In this document: one piece after another, positions 41,001-49,696 of the stretch | Layout of the letters: each line of letters opens with the position of its first letter | How positions within the stretch are numbered: the first letter of the stretch is position 1 | Notes under the pieces: generated by a model | The model's input: only the letters and a program-made list of their open reading frames with translations | What the model was told of the DNA's origin: nothing | Database searches by the model: none | Source of the DNA: an uncultured Anaerolineales bacterium | GTDB taxonomy: Bacteria > Chloroflexota > Anaerolineae > Anaerolineales > UBA6663 | NCBI GenBank assembly: GCA_937952305.1 | Contig: CALFZO010000061.1 | Location: forward strand, 124,001 to 188,000 | DNA: 64,000 bases | Direction: 5' to 3' | Position numbers and translations under genes: made by a program

Positions 41001-41022
41001 AAAAAATACCCGGATTGCCGGG
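41001..41022 (-). terminator. weak intrinsic terminator after the cyclase gene
   Basis: 5-bp CCCGG/CCGGG stem (41009-41013 with 41018-41022), 4-nt loop, then T-A-TTTTTT on the minus strand. Confidence 0.5.
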
Positions 41023-41085
41023 CGGACGCAAGCGCCGGGCCATGGCCTTTGGCGGCCGAAGGCCGGCGCCTTGCTCCCGGCCCGC

Positions 41086-42165
41086 TCAGACCGCGTCCGG
41101 CCCGGTCAGGCGGTAAACGGTCAGTTCGCCGTCCAGGCCTTTCAGCGCGGCTCGCGTCGTCTGCAGCGGCCGCCCGGCCAGCAAAGCCGCGGCCTCGGCC
41201 TCGCCGTGGACGGCGTCGGTGAAGGCCACGTCACGCCCGCGCGAGAGGCCCTGGACCCGGGCCGCGACATTCACGGTGGTGCCGAAGTAGTCCGGCCGGT
41301 CGTTGAGAGTGACGTGCAGACAGGGCCCGCTGTGCAGGCCGATTTTGAGGATCAACTGCTCGTCGCCGGCCAACCGCTCGCGCTGGTTGAGGCGCGCGAT
41401 CCCGGCCTGCATCGCCAGCGCGGCCTGCAAGGCCTCGGCCGGCGTCTGAAAGGCGGCCATGACAGCGTCGCCGATGTTCTTGACTACCGTGCCGCCGTGC
41501 CGATCCGCCGCCGCGAATAACTCAGCGAAGTGCAGGCGCACCAGGTGGTAAGCGCGCGGGTCGCCGCGCTGAGCGTACAGCGCCGTGGAGCCGGCCAGGT
41601 CCGTGAAGAGCAAGGCCACGCGCGCCACCTCCAGGCTCTCGTCTGGGAGCAGCCGCTCCTGCGGGAAGAGCCGTTGAAATTCCGGGAGCAGCAGCAGGGT
41701 GTGGCCGGGGACGGCGCCCAGGCGCGCCTCCACCTCCGCCCGGTAAGCACGGTCGTCGGCCGCCGGGGTCAGCGCGCGGAAGCGGCGATGGACGCTGAAG
41801 GTGACGCGGACCTCCTGGTCCAGCCGGGGTGCATGGGTGGCCTGACAGAAGCTGCAGGTCGTTTCGTGCCGCAGCCCGTTAAGCCCGGTGTGGGCGGTGG
41901 CCTGCCCGCAGCGCGGGCAGCGCACGTCCCAGTGCAGGGTGATCAGGCCTTCATACAGGGCGGCCACGAGCAGCCGCAGGGCGCCGCGTTCGTCGAGGCC
42001 GAGTTGTTCGGCCAGGTGGCGCGGGTTGGCGTGGTAGACCGCGCGCGGCGCGGATCGCTCCAGGAAGGCGGCCAGCCGGCCGCCCTCGGCGGGGCTGAAG
42101 CCGTGTTTCTCCAGGTTGGCGGCGGCGGCGGCCAGACTGGGGCGGCGCTGGAACAGGGAGACCAT
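41086..42165 (-). CDS. class III adenylate/guanylate cyclase with N-terminal zinc-ribbon (DUF5939-like) region
   Basis: 359 aa, soluble. Residues 1 to about 165 contain a winged-helix-like part and a CPRC...CSFC zinc ribbon near 82-107 (DUF5939-like). The cyclase domain starts at about 185: the first metal Asp lies in LLFTDLAGSTALY, the second in NIGDAVMAAF, and the transition-state region is DYFGTTVNVAARVQGL with Asn and Arg. Both metal sites are intact, so it is probably active. cAMP or cGMP made here could act on the cNMP-binding DUF1003 protein at 8166-9020. No other cyclase is in the window. Confidence 0.88.
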   Translation of the reverse strand: MVSLFQRRPSLAAAAANLEKHGFSPAEGGRLAAFLERSAPRAVYHANPRHLAEQLGLDERGALRLLVAALYEGLITLHWDVRCPRCGQATAHTGLNGLRHETTCSFCQATHAPRLDQEVRVTFSVHRRFRALTPAADDRAYRAEVEARLGAVPGHTLLLLPEFQRLFPQERLLPDESLEVARVALLFTDLAGSTALYAQRGDPRAYHLVRLHFAELFAAADRHGGTVVKNIGDAVMAAFQTPAEALQAALAMQAGIARLNQRERLAGDEQLILKIGLHSGPCLHVTLNDRPDYFGTTVNVAARVQGLSRGRDVAFTDAVHGEAEAAALLAGRPLQTTRAALKGLDGELTVYRLTGPDAV

Positions 42166-42263
42166 GCTGACCTCGCGGAGAGGGAAAGGGCGGCCGAGGG
42201 CCGTCCAGCCGCCAAGGATAGGACGAGGCAGGCGGTCGATTTGTTACACAGCCAACGCGGCGG

Positions 42264-43997
42264 TTAGGGCCCGCTGTGGCGGAAGACCATGAGTTCGCCG
42301 CCGTTGCCCTCCATTACCAGGAGCTTGCCGCTGACGTAGGTGTAGCGCGGCCGCATCCCGTCGCTGTAAGCCTGGGAGGCCGAGGTCGGTGTCGGCGGAT
42401 CGAAGGTGTTCCAGTAAGTCCAGAAGCCGGGGCCGTCCCAGTAGCGTCCATCGCCAAACAGGGTCAGCCCACAGGTGGTGGAGTGCGTCGTCGCGTTGAA
42501 GTTGCCGCAGGACGCCTGGCGTCGGATGACGGCCGGCCGATTGGCGGTGACGATAGGGTTGGAGTAGGACAAGCCGCGGCTGCTGGCGCGGTCGGTGATG
42601 CGCACGGCCTCGCTGGCCCCCCAATGGGCGTGGAAGAGCGTCGTGCCTGCCATCGTGATCGGGTTGAGCTCGTCGGTGACATGAATGTAGGAGTTGCCGC
42701 CGGCCCCGTTGTAGCGGCTCATGCGCACGAAGCGCAGGTCGCCGGCCGCCAACCCGGAGATCGTACTGCCATCCAGCACCATCTCGCCCATGTGCGAGTC
42801 CCACCGGCCGTCGGGCGGGTTGGACTGCCCGTTGCGGAAGGGGATATAAGCCACCTGCTTGCCATCCGCCCAACTCCGCACCACGGGCAGCGGCCCGGTG
42901 GTGAGGCAGGCCTGGCCGCTGCATAAGTCTTCCGTGCCGCCATACCCCACAGCTGGGATAAACTTCTTCGTGCCGTCGTCCAGGTTGAGGGCGAACAGGT
43001 TCTGCTTGGCGGCGTTGTTGTTGAGGAACGTGCGCGCCTCGCCGTTGCTGTTCGGCCAGATGCCCTTGGCGTTGCCGGTATAGCCCCACAATCCGGCGTT
43101 GTGCTCCAGGCGCATGCGCAGGAAGACCACGCCGGCGCTGTCAGCCACCACCGGCCAGTACCAGCGGTACTCGTACTGGTTGGCGGTCGGCGGGTTAGAC
43201 GTGGGCTTCACCTTCCACTTCTGCGTGCCGCTGCTGTTGTTGACAGCGTGCACATACAGGTCGGATGTGCCAAAGACCAGGACGTCGCGCGAGGCGGAGT
43301 AGGCCAGGCCGCTGCCGCGCACGGTGTCGCTGCCGGCCGAGTACACCCAGGCCTGGGCCAAGGTGACGGCGTTGACCTTGTGCAGCTGGCCGTTTTCGGC
43401 CAGGGCGTAGACGAAACCGTCGGCCACGAGCACGGCGCGGTTGACGGGACTGCCGACGGTGTAGGTGGTGGCGGCGCCCGTGGCGGCGTTTACCTTGTAG
43501 AGCTTGCCGTCGGCGCCGCCGGCGAAGACCATGCCGGTGGCCGGGTCATAGGCCGGGGTCGCGTTGAAGGTGGTCGCGGTGAGGTTCCAGCGCGCCTGGC
43601 CGCTGTCGGACGCCAGCGCATACAGCCCGTTCGCCCCGGCCGGCACAAACACGGAGCCGCCGCCCGCCACAGTGCGCGCCTCGCGCGGCGCGTTGTAGAA
43701 GTGGTTGCCGGTGCCACCGCTCCCGTCCGGGCCGTTCCACGTCCACAGCAGCGTCCAGGGCTCGGCCGGCTCGATATTGATGTAGCCGGTGCGCTGGGCA
43801 TTGCCGGCCTCCTGCGTCCACTCGGCCAGGTTGGTGTAGGAGCGCGACGCCCACGGCAGGTAGACCGTGGTGGTGGCCAGTGGATCCGCCTGCCCCAAAC
43901 GCTCGCCGGCGCAAGCCGGGCCGGCCGCCATCAACCCCACCAGGACGGCCAGAACACCCTGGCCGACCCACCGTGAAATCCAGCGCAGCTTAACCAT
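42264..43997 (-). CDS. secreted PQQ-like beta-propeller repeat protein
   Basis: 577 aa with a signal peptide (about 1-30, ending AAGPACA). The mature protein has repeated blades with PQQ-enzyme-like patterns: ANGLYALASDSGQARWNL, GADGKLYKVNAATGAATTY, ENGQLHKVNAVTLAQAWVY, SDLYVHAVNNSSGTQKWKV. No dehydrogenase catalytic residues are evident, so it is more probably a structural or binding propeller on the cell surface. GAGG lies 6 nt before the ATG. A terminator-like hairpin ends just 10 nt before the start, so the gene may be attenuated or read through from upstream. Confidence 0.82.
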   Translation of the reverse strand: MVKLRWISRWVGQGVLAVLVGLMAAGPACAGERLGQADPLATTTVYLPWASRSYTNLAEWTQEAGNAQRTGYINIEPAEPWTLLWTWNGPDGSGGTGNHFYNAPREARTVAGGGSVFVPAGANGLYALASDSGQARWNLTATTFNATPAYDPATGMVFAGGADGKLYKVNAATGAATTYTVGSPVNRAVLVADGFVYALAENGQLHKVNAVTLAQAWVYSAGSDTVRGSGLAYSASRDVLVFGTSDLYVHAVNNSSGTQKWKVKPTSNPPTANQYEYRWYWPVVADSAGVVFLRMRLEHNAGLWGYTGNAKGIWPNSNGEARTFLNNNAAKQNLFALNLDDGTKKFIPAVGYGGTEDLCSGQACLTTGPLPVVRSWADGKQVAYIPFRNGQSNPPDGRWDSHMGEMVLDGSTISGLAAGDLRFVRMSRYNGAGGNSYIHVTDELNPITMAGTTLFHAHWGASEAVRITDRASSRGLSYSNPIVTANRPAVIRRQASCGNFNATTHSTTCGLTLFGDGRYWDGPGFWTYWNTFDPPTPTSASQAYSDGMRPRYTYVSGKLLVMEGNGGELMVFRHSGP

Positions 43998-44007
43998 GGC
44001 ACCTCAC

Positions 44008-44032
44008 AAAAAAACAGCGGCCGGACGGCCGC
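44008..44032 (-). terminator. terminator hairpin directly ahead of the propeller gene
   Basis: Stem 44017-44023 with 44026-44032 (the closing 2-nt loop means some inner pairs open), then TG and TTTTTTT (44008-44014) on the minus strand. It follows the tldD stop by about 120 nt but lies only 10 nt before the next start codon, upstream of its ribosome-binding site. Confidence 0.65.
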
Positions 44033-44150
44033 GCGTGATGACCCCCGCAGACCCTGGCAAGCCTGGGCCTGCCGGTTAATTTTAACGTTCAACGCGAAGG
44101 CGCCTCCACCGGAAAAATACCGAGGCCGCGCGCGGACGCTACGGAGGGGC

Positions 44151-45614
44151 TTACTCGAGGACACCGACCCGGACACCGCGAAAACGGGCCGGCGCGGCGC
44201 CGTGGCCGGTGTGCATCACCTGAACGGGCTGGCCCTTGCCGCAGTTGGGCGTGCCATACATCGTCCAGTGTTCGGCCGAACAGACCGCGTCACAGCTGTT
44301 CCAGAAGTCGGGCGTGTTGCCGGTGTAAGTGCAGTTCTTGAGCAGCCGCCCCAGCCGGCCGTTCTTGATCTCGTAGCCGACCTCGGTGCCGAACTGGAAG
44401 TTGTAGCGTTTGTCGTCGATGCTCCAGGAGCGGTTCGTCTCCATCAGGAGGCCGCTCTCGGTGTCCGCGATCAGGTCGGCCAGCCGCCAGGCGCCGGGTT
44501 CCAGGCTGACGTTGGTCATGCGCACCAGCGGCAGGCGGTTCCAGCCGGCCGCGCGCATGCAGCCGTTGGACGGGAGCTCCAAGCGCGCCGCGGTCTCGCG
44601 CGACATCAGGTAGCCGACAAACAGCCCGTCCCGCACGATCGGCGTCGTGGCGGCCGGCACGCCTTCGTCGTCCCAGCCGAACGTCCCCAGGCCGGTCGCG
44701 CGCACGGCGTCGGCGGTCAGGTTGACCACCTCGGCGCCATAGCGGAATCGGCCGCGCTTCTCCAGCGTCAGGAACGAGCCGCCGGCGTAGTCGGCCTCCG
44801 TCCCGAAGACGCGGTCCAGCTCGGTGGGATGGCCGCAGGACTCGTGGATCTGCAGCGCGAGCTGCGCGGCGCCCAGGATCACATCGGTGACCGTGTCGTG
44901 CGGGCAGGCCGCCGCCGACAACAGCTGCCGGGCCTCCGTCGCGACGCGCTCCGCCTGGCCGGGCAAGTCCATGGCCAGCACGTACTCCCAGCCGGCCGTG
45001 CCCTGCTGGCGTTCGGCCGAGTTCGGATAGGAGCGGCGCTGGACGTCGTCGGCCGTGATCGCCGTGGCCATGATCCCGCCGCCGGCTTCATACAGGGTCT
45101 GCGTGATATCAGCGCCTTCGCTATTGGCGAAGGCCTTGCGCTCGCGAACGAAGATCAGGCTGCCATGCCGGACGAGCGTCTCGCCGGCGCGGCGCGGCCC
45201 GGCGGCGCGCGCCATGGCGGCGTCGGCCGCGAACAACAGGCCCAGCTTAGCGTCCGTGGAAATCGCGAACGGGTCTACCTGGAGCGGCGTCGTATAGGCG
45301 CCGCGGCTGGTCACCGCCGCCCCTAATCGGATCGAGCCATTCCGCGCCAGGCCGGACGCCCGGGCAATGCGCACGGCCTGGGCGGCCACGCGGTCGACCT
45401 CGGCCGCCGTCAGGGCCCGGCTGCTGGCAAACCCCCAGGCGCCATCCACCAGGACGCGCACGCCAAAGCCCGCCGATTCGACGTAGCTCAGGCCGTCGAC
45501 GACGCCGTTCTTAACCGACAGGCTTTCCTCGGTCGATTCAATCAGGCGCACATCGGCGTAAGCCGCGCCGAGCAGGTGGGCGGTTTCCAGGGCACGGGCC
45601 AGCAACGGATCCAT
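44151..45614 (-). CDS. tldD: TldD/PmbA family metalloprotease
   Basis: 487 aa. The zinc-binding HExxxH-type motif of TldD is present in IHESCGHPTELD, with GGSFLTLEKRGRF and the C-terminal NCTYTGNTPDFWNSCDAV region. The TldD/TldE complex digests unfolded peptides and matures ribosomal peptides; the TldE partner gene is not adjacent, so either it lies elsewhere or this is a homomeric form. The ATG at 45614 is chosen because a TATAAT box lies 7 nt upstream; an open frame continues further upstream but runs antisense to accC and is an artefact. Confidence 0.92.
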   Translation of the reverse strand: MDPLLARALETAHLLGAAYADVRLIESTEESLSVKNGVVDGLSYVESAGFGVRVLVDGAWGFASSRALTAAEVDRVAAQAVRIARASGLARNGSIRLGAAVTSRGAYTTPLQVDPFAISTDAKLGLLFAADAAMARAAGPRRAGETLVRHGSLIFVRERKAFANSEGADITQTLYEAGGGIMATAITADDVQRRSYPNSAERQQGTAGWEYVLAMDLPGQAERVATEARQLLSAAACPHDTVTDVILGAAQLALQIHESCGHPTELDRVFGTEADYAGGSFLTLEKRGRFRYGAEVVNLTADAVRATGLGTFGWDDEGVPAATTPIVRDGLFVGYLMSRETAARLELPSNGCMRAAGWNRLPLVRMTNVSLEPGAWRLADLIADTESGLLMETNRSWSIDDKRYNFQFGTEVGYEIKNGRLGRLLKNCTYTGNTPDFWNSCDAVCSAEHWTMYGTPNCGKGQPVQVMHTGHGAAPARFRGVRVGVLE

Positions 45615-45621
45615 GCGCCCG

Positions 45622-45627
45622 ATTATA
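45622..45627 (-). promoter_or_regulatory. -10 box of a probably leaderless tldD transcript
   Basis: A perfect minus-strand TATAAT ends 7 nt before the ATG at 45614. No -35 match and no ribosome-binding site are visible. Confidence 0.55.
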
Positions 45628-45677
45628 CGCGGATGCCGCCGGAACCGGCCGCGATAGGAGGCGGGATAGCTCCGCGC

Positions 45678-45683
45678 TATAAT
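45678..45683 (+). promoter_or_regulatory. -10 box of accC
   Basis: A perfect TATAAT 30 nt before the ATG at 45714, divergent from the tldD promoter. No clear -35. TAGGAG provides the ribosome-binding site. Confidence 0.5.
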
Positions 45684-45713
45684 GCGGAGTGAAGTCGCCT
45701 GATTAGGAGCGCT

Positions 45714-47228
45714 ATGTTCAAAAAGGTCCTGATCGCCAACCGGGGCGAGATCGCCGTCCGCGTCATCCGCGCCTGCAAGGAGCTGGGCATCCGCACGGTC
45801 GCCGTCTTCTCGGACGTGGACCGCGGCGCCCTGCACGTCCGCTACGCCGACGAGGCCTACCGGCTCGGACCGGCGCCGTCGCGGGAGAGCTACCTGCGCA
45901 TCGACAAGATCCTGGCCATCGCCCGCCAGGCTGAAGTGGACGCCATCCACCCCGGCTACGGCTTTCTGGCGGAGCGCGAGGACTTTGCCGAGGCCTGCGC
46001 CGAGGCCGGCATCGCCTTCATCGGTCCCAAGCCGTCGGCCATCGCCGCCATGGGCGACAAGGCCGTGGCCCGCGCGACCGTGGCCAAGGCCGGCGTGCCG
46101 GTCATCCCCGGCACCGAAGGCGAAGGCGACCTGCGCGACGACGACCTGCTGGCGATCGCGCCGCAGATCGGTTTTCCGCTGCTGATCAAAGCCACTGCCG
46201 GCGGGGGCGGCAAAGGCATGCGCGAAGTGCAGGCGCTGGACGAGATGCGCGGCCGGCTGGCGGCCGCGCGCCGCGAGGCCGAGGCCGCCTTCGGCGACGG
46301 CAACGTCTATCTGGAGAAGTTGATCACCGGCGCACGCCACATCGAGATCCAGATCCTGGCCGACCACCACGGCAACGTCATCCACCTGGGCGAGCGCGAG
46401 TGCTCGCTGCAGCGCCGCCACCAGAAGATCCTGGAAGAAGCGCCGTCGCCGTTCATCGCCGACGATGAGGCCTTCCGCCAGCGCATGGGCGCCATGGCCT
46501 GCCGGGCGGCGGCGGCCGTGGATTACCACAACGCCGGCACGATCGAATGCCTGGTGGATAAAGACCAGAATTTCTACTTCATGGAGATGAACACCCGCCT
46601 GCAGGTGGAGCACCCAGTCACCGAACTGGTGACCGGCGTGGACATCGTCAAGGAGCAGATCCGCATCGCGCGCGGCCGCAAACTGCGCTACACCCAGGCC
46701 GACGTCAAGCTCAACGGCTGGGCGATCGAGTGCCGCATCAACGCCGAGGATCCGTACAACAACTTCCTGCCGTCGACGGGCACCATCGAGGTCACCGTGC
46801 TGCCCACCGGCCCCGGCATCCGCGTCGACACCGGCGTGTATGCCGGCTTCGAGATCACGCCGTATTACGACTCGCTCATCGGCAAGCTGATCTGCTACGG
46901 TGAGACGCGCGGCGAAGCCATCCTGCGCATGCGCCGCGCGCTGGAGGAGTACCGCATCGTCGGCGTCAAGACCACGCTGCCCTTCCACCAACGCATCCTG
47001 GATTCGCACCGCTTCCTGGCCGGCAGCTTTGACACGCGCTTCATCGAGGAGCGCTTCAGCCTGGAGGAGATGGAAGAAGGCAAAGAAACCTTCCCGCACA
47101 TCGCCGCCATCATGGCCACCGTGGCCGCACACCGGCAAAGCCAGCAGGCGGCGCAGCTGGTCCAGCGCGGCAAGCGCGACACCAGCAACTGGAAATGGGT
47201 CGGCCGTTATGAGCGGATGCACCGCTGA
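45714..47228 (+). CDS. accC: biotin carboxylase subunit of acetyl/propionyl-CoA carboxylase
   Basis: 504-aa ATP-grasp enzyme that carboxylates the biotin on BCCP. The KVLIANRGEIAVRVIRA start, HPGYGFLAE, glycine loop ATAGGGGKGMR, GNVYLEKLI, RECSLQRRHQKI and MNTRLQVEHPVTE are all intact, as is the C-terminal domain. TAGGAG precedes the ATG. With the BCCP at 49095 and the mutase and epimerase downstream, the complex is probably a propionyl-CoA carboxylase rather than one for fatty-acid synthesis. The carboxyltransferase subunit is not in the window. Confidence 0.95.
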   Translation: MFKKVLIANRGEIAVRVIRACKELGIRTVAVFSDVDRGALHVRYADEAYRLGPAPSRESYLRIDKILAIARQAEVDAIHPGYGFLAEREDFAEACAEAGIAFIGPKPSAIAAMGDKAVARATVAKAGVPVIPGTEGEGDLRDDDLLAIAPQIGFPLLIKATAGGGGKGMREVQALDEMRGRLAAARREAEAAFGDGNVYLEKLITGARHIEIQILADHHGNVIHLGERECSLQRRHQKILEEAPSPFIADDEAFRQRMGAMACRAAAAVDYHNAGTIECLVDKDQNFYFMEMNTRLQVEHPVTELVTGVDIVKEQIRIARGRKLRYTQADVKLNGWAIECRINAEDPYNNFLPSTGTIEVTVLPTGPGIRVDTGVYAGFEITPYYDSLIGKLICYGETRGEAILRMRRALEEYRIVGVKTTLPFHQRILDSHRFLAGSFDTRFIEERFSLEEMEEGKETFPHIAAIMATVAAHRQSQQAAQLVQRGKRDTSNWKWVGRYERMHR

Positions 47229-47249
47229 GCCCGCCGCCCGCGCGCGGCC

Positions 47250-49070
47250 ATGAACCGCCCGCCGGCCGCCTCCCCGGCGGCACCGCTGGCGATCTGGCGG
47301 CCGCTGCCGCGCGCGGGCTGGGTCATCGTCGGCCTTTACGGGCTGCTGGCGCTGGCCTACAACGTCGTCCAGCCGCCGTTTGAAACCTCAGACGAGCGCG
47401 AGCACTTCGGCTATGTGCAATTCCTGTTGCAGGAGCAGCGCGTCCCGGTCTTCGTCCCGGGCGAACAGTCGGAATACCACCAGCCGCCGCTCTACTACCT
47501 GGCGGCCGCGCTCCTGGCGGCGCCTTTCCCGGCCCGCGATCTGGCCGACTATGAGGCGCGGCGCAATCCGTACGCCGGCTTCCGCCACTGGGAGCCCGGC
47601 GTGGACAACAAGAACCTGTTCCTGCACGGCCCGTGGGATGCTTGGCCGTTCCGCGACACGGCCCTGGCCGTCCACGTCGCGCGGTTGACGTCGCTGCTTT
47701 TCGGCCTGCTGACCGTGATCGCCGTCTATCAGGTGGGCCGGGCTCTGCTGGACGAGGGCGGCGCCCTGGCCGCCCTGGGCCTGGCGGCTTTCCTGCCGAT
47801 GTTCGTGAGTGTCAGCGGCTCGGTGCAGAATGACGCCGGGGCGGCGGCTCTGGGCGCCGTCAGCCTGTGGCTGGCGTTGCGCTGCCATGCGGCCGGCTTC
47901 ACGGCGCGGCGCGCCGCCGGGCTTGGCCTGGTCATCGGCCTGGGCGGGCTGATGAAGTTGACGGCTCTGCTCCTGTGGATCCCGGCCGCTGCGCTGCTGC
48001 TCTTCTGGGCCGAGGGCGCCCGCCGCCCCTGGCGCGCGGCGCTCGGGCTGCTGGCCTGGCTCGGCGTCGGCGCCGCTCTCGGCGGGGGCTGGTGGTATGC
48101 GCGCAACTGGTTGTTGTTCGGCGAGCCGACCAGCCTGAGTGCCAACCTGGCGACCTACGCCATCCATCCGGCCAGCGTCGGCTTCGCGTGGTGGGGTGAC
48201 GGCCTGGCGTATGCCTGGGCCACGTTCTGGGGCCGCATCGGCTGGGGTGAGCTGGGCCTGCCGAACTGGGTCTACTCCGGATTGGCTGGCGTGACCGGGC
48301 TGGCCGCCTTCGGCCTGACGCGAGGCTGGCGGCGCTGGCCGGCCGAGCAGCGCGGCCGGGTTGTCGCCCTGCTGTTGAGCGGTCTGGTGCTGACTGTGGC
48401 CCTGATCGGCTACATCACTTTGAGCCCCACCGGCGCCCAGGGCCGTTACCTCTATCCGGCCCTGCCCGCGTTTGGCGTCCTGGTGGTGCTCGGCCTCCGC
48501 GCTTTAGCGCCGCGGCGCGCGCGCCGCCTGCTCACCTGGGCCGGGCCAGTCACCTCGGCGACCCTGAGTGTGGCCCTGCTGACCGTCGTCTTGATCCCGG
48601 CCTACACGCCGCCCCCGGCCCTGTCCGGCCTGCCGGTGTCGGCGACCCGCGTGGACGCCGTCCTGGGCGATGTGGCCGTGATCCGCGGCTATGCGGTTTC
48701 GGCCGGCCGCGCGCATCCCGGCGACCGCGTCGTCGTCTCGATCTTTTGGGAACCGCTGCGGCGCACCGCGCTGCCGTATTCCGTCTTTGTGCATTTGCTG
48801 GAGGCCGGGACGAAGCTGATCGCGCAGCGCGACACCTATCCGGGTCTGGGCCGCAACCCGACCACGGCCTGGGAGCCGGGCCGCCTCTTTGAGGATCGTT
48901 ACACCGTCCTCATCCCGGAGAATGTGGCGACGCCGCTGCTGGCGTTCTGGAAAGTGGGCTTGTGGCAAGCGGAGACCGACGAGCGCGCCTGGCTGCTGGA
49001 CGACGCCGGCCAACCGGTCGACTCGGGTCTGCCCTTCGGCCGGTTGGAACTCGTGCCCTCCGGCTGTTGA
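47250..49070 (+). CDS. polytopic GT-C-like glycosyltransferase
   Basis: 606 aa, about 11 membrane helices and a C-terminal soluble beta domain (from about residue 460). The first extracytoplasmic loop has ETSDEREHFGYVQFL, where the acidic pair is expected of GT-C enzymes, and YHQPPLYYLAAALL follows. It probably uses a polyprenyl-linked sugar. It starts 21 nt after accC and ends 24 nt before the BCCP gene, so it is embedded in a metabolic operon without an obvious biochemical link. Confidence 0.75.
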   Translation: MNRPPAASPAAPLAIWRPLPRAGWVIVGLYGLLALAYNVVQPPFETSDEREHFGYVQFLLQEQRVPVFVPGEQSEYHQPPLYYLAAALLAAPFPARDLADYEARRNPYAGFRHWEPGVDNKNLFLHGPWDAWPFRDTALAVHVARLTSLLFGLLTVIAVYQVGRALLDEGGALAALGLAAFLPMFVSVSGSVQNDAGAAALGAVSLWLALRCHAAGFTARRAAGLGLVIGLGGLMKLTALLLWIPAAALLLFWAEGARRPWRAALGLLAWLGVGAALGGGWWYARNWLLFGEPTSLSANLATYAIHPASVGFAWWGDGLAYAWATFWGRIGWGELGLPNWVYSGLAGVTGLAAFGLTRGWRRWPAEQRGRVVALLLSGLVLTVALIGYITLSPTGAQGRYLYPALPAFGVLVVLGLRALAPRRARRLLTWAGPVTSATLSVALLTVVLIPAYTPPPALSGLPVSATRVDAVLGDVAVIRGYAVSAGRAHPGDRVVVSIFWEPLRRTALPYSVFVHLLEAGTKLIAQRDTYPGLGRNPTTAWEPGRLFEDRYTVLIPENVATPLLAFWKVGLWQAETDERAWLLDDAGQPVDSGLPFGRLELVPSGC

Positions 49071-49094
49071 GGCCGGCGGCCAAAACAGGACTCT

Positions 49095-49601
49095 ATGAAA
49101 TACATCACCACCGTCAATGCGCAGACCTTCGCCATCGAAGTCATCGACGATCATCATGTCCTGGTGGACGGGGTGGAGTACGAGGTCGACTTTGTGCGCA
49201 TCGGCGACCAGCCGGTCTACACGCTCCTGGTGAATGGCCAATCGCATGAGGCCTTCGTCTACCCGGGCGATGAATTCGGCGAGCAGCAGGTGCTCCTGCA
49301 TGGCAGCCTCTACTCGGCGCTGGTCGAGGACGAGCGCGAGAAGCGCCTGCGCGCGGCCGGCGGCGTGGCCGCGGGCGGCCCGTCCGGCGAGTTCAACCTC
49401 AAGGCGCCGATGCCGGGCCTGGTGGTCGCCGTGCCGGTGGAGGAGGGTCAGGCGGTCCAGAAGGGCGACAACCTGATCATCCTTGAGTCGATGAAGATGC
49501 AGAATGAGCTCAGGAGCCCGCGCGACGGCACGGTCCACCGCATCAAGGTCAAGCCCGGCGACAGCGTCGAGCAGAACCAGGTCATGATCACCATTGCTTG
49601 A
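49095..49601 (+). CDS. accB: biotin carboxyl carrier protein
   Basis: 168 aa. The C-terminal biotinyl domain has LESMKMQNEL with the biotinylated Lys134, framed by LKAPMPGLVV and HRIKVKPGDSV. The N-terminal ~90 residues form the extended beta region seen in BCCPs of acyl-CoA carboxylases such as propionyl-CoA carboxylase. It carries carboxybiotin between the biotin carboxylase (AccC, encoded upstream) and the missing carboxyltransferase. It is separated from accC by one GT-C gene on the same strand. Confidence 0.93.
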   Translation: MKYITTVNAQTFAIEVIDDHHVLVDGVEYEVDFVRIGDQPVYTLLVNGQSHEAFVYPGDEFGEQQVLLHGSLYSALVEDEREKRLRAAGGVAAGGPSGEFNLKAPMPGLVVAVPVEEGQAVQKGDNLIILESMKMQNELRSPRDGTVHRIKVKPGDSVEQNQVMITIA

Positions 49602-49683
49602 GGCAGACGACCGGCCGGCCGCCGCCGACAATCGGCTGATGACCCGGTGACGTTTTGTACTGAGGCCCAGCCGGCCGCCCGGC

Positions 49684-49689
49684 TACAAT
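49684..49689 (+). promoter_or_regulatory. -10 box of a probably leaderless transcript
   Basis: TACAAT ends 7 nt before the ATG at 49697 (CCCCCCG between them). There is no ribosome-binding site. Confidence 0.42.
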
Positions 49690-49696
49690 CCCCCCG

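Noticed and set aside
45615..47222. Extension of the tldD frame far upstream, giving a 1023-codon protein
   Set aside because: The extension lies antisense to accC, has no domain, and crosses both the tldD -10 box and the intergenic region; the real start is the ATG at 45614.
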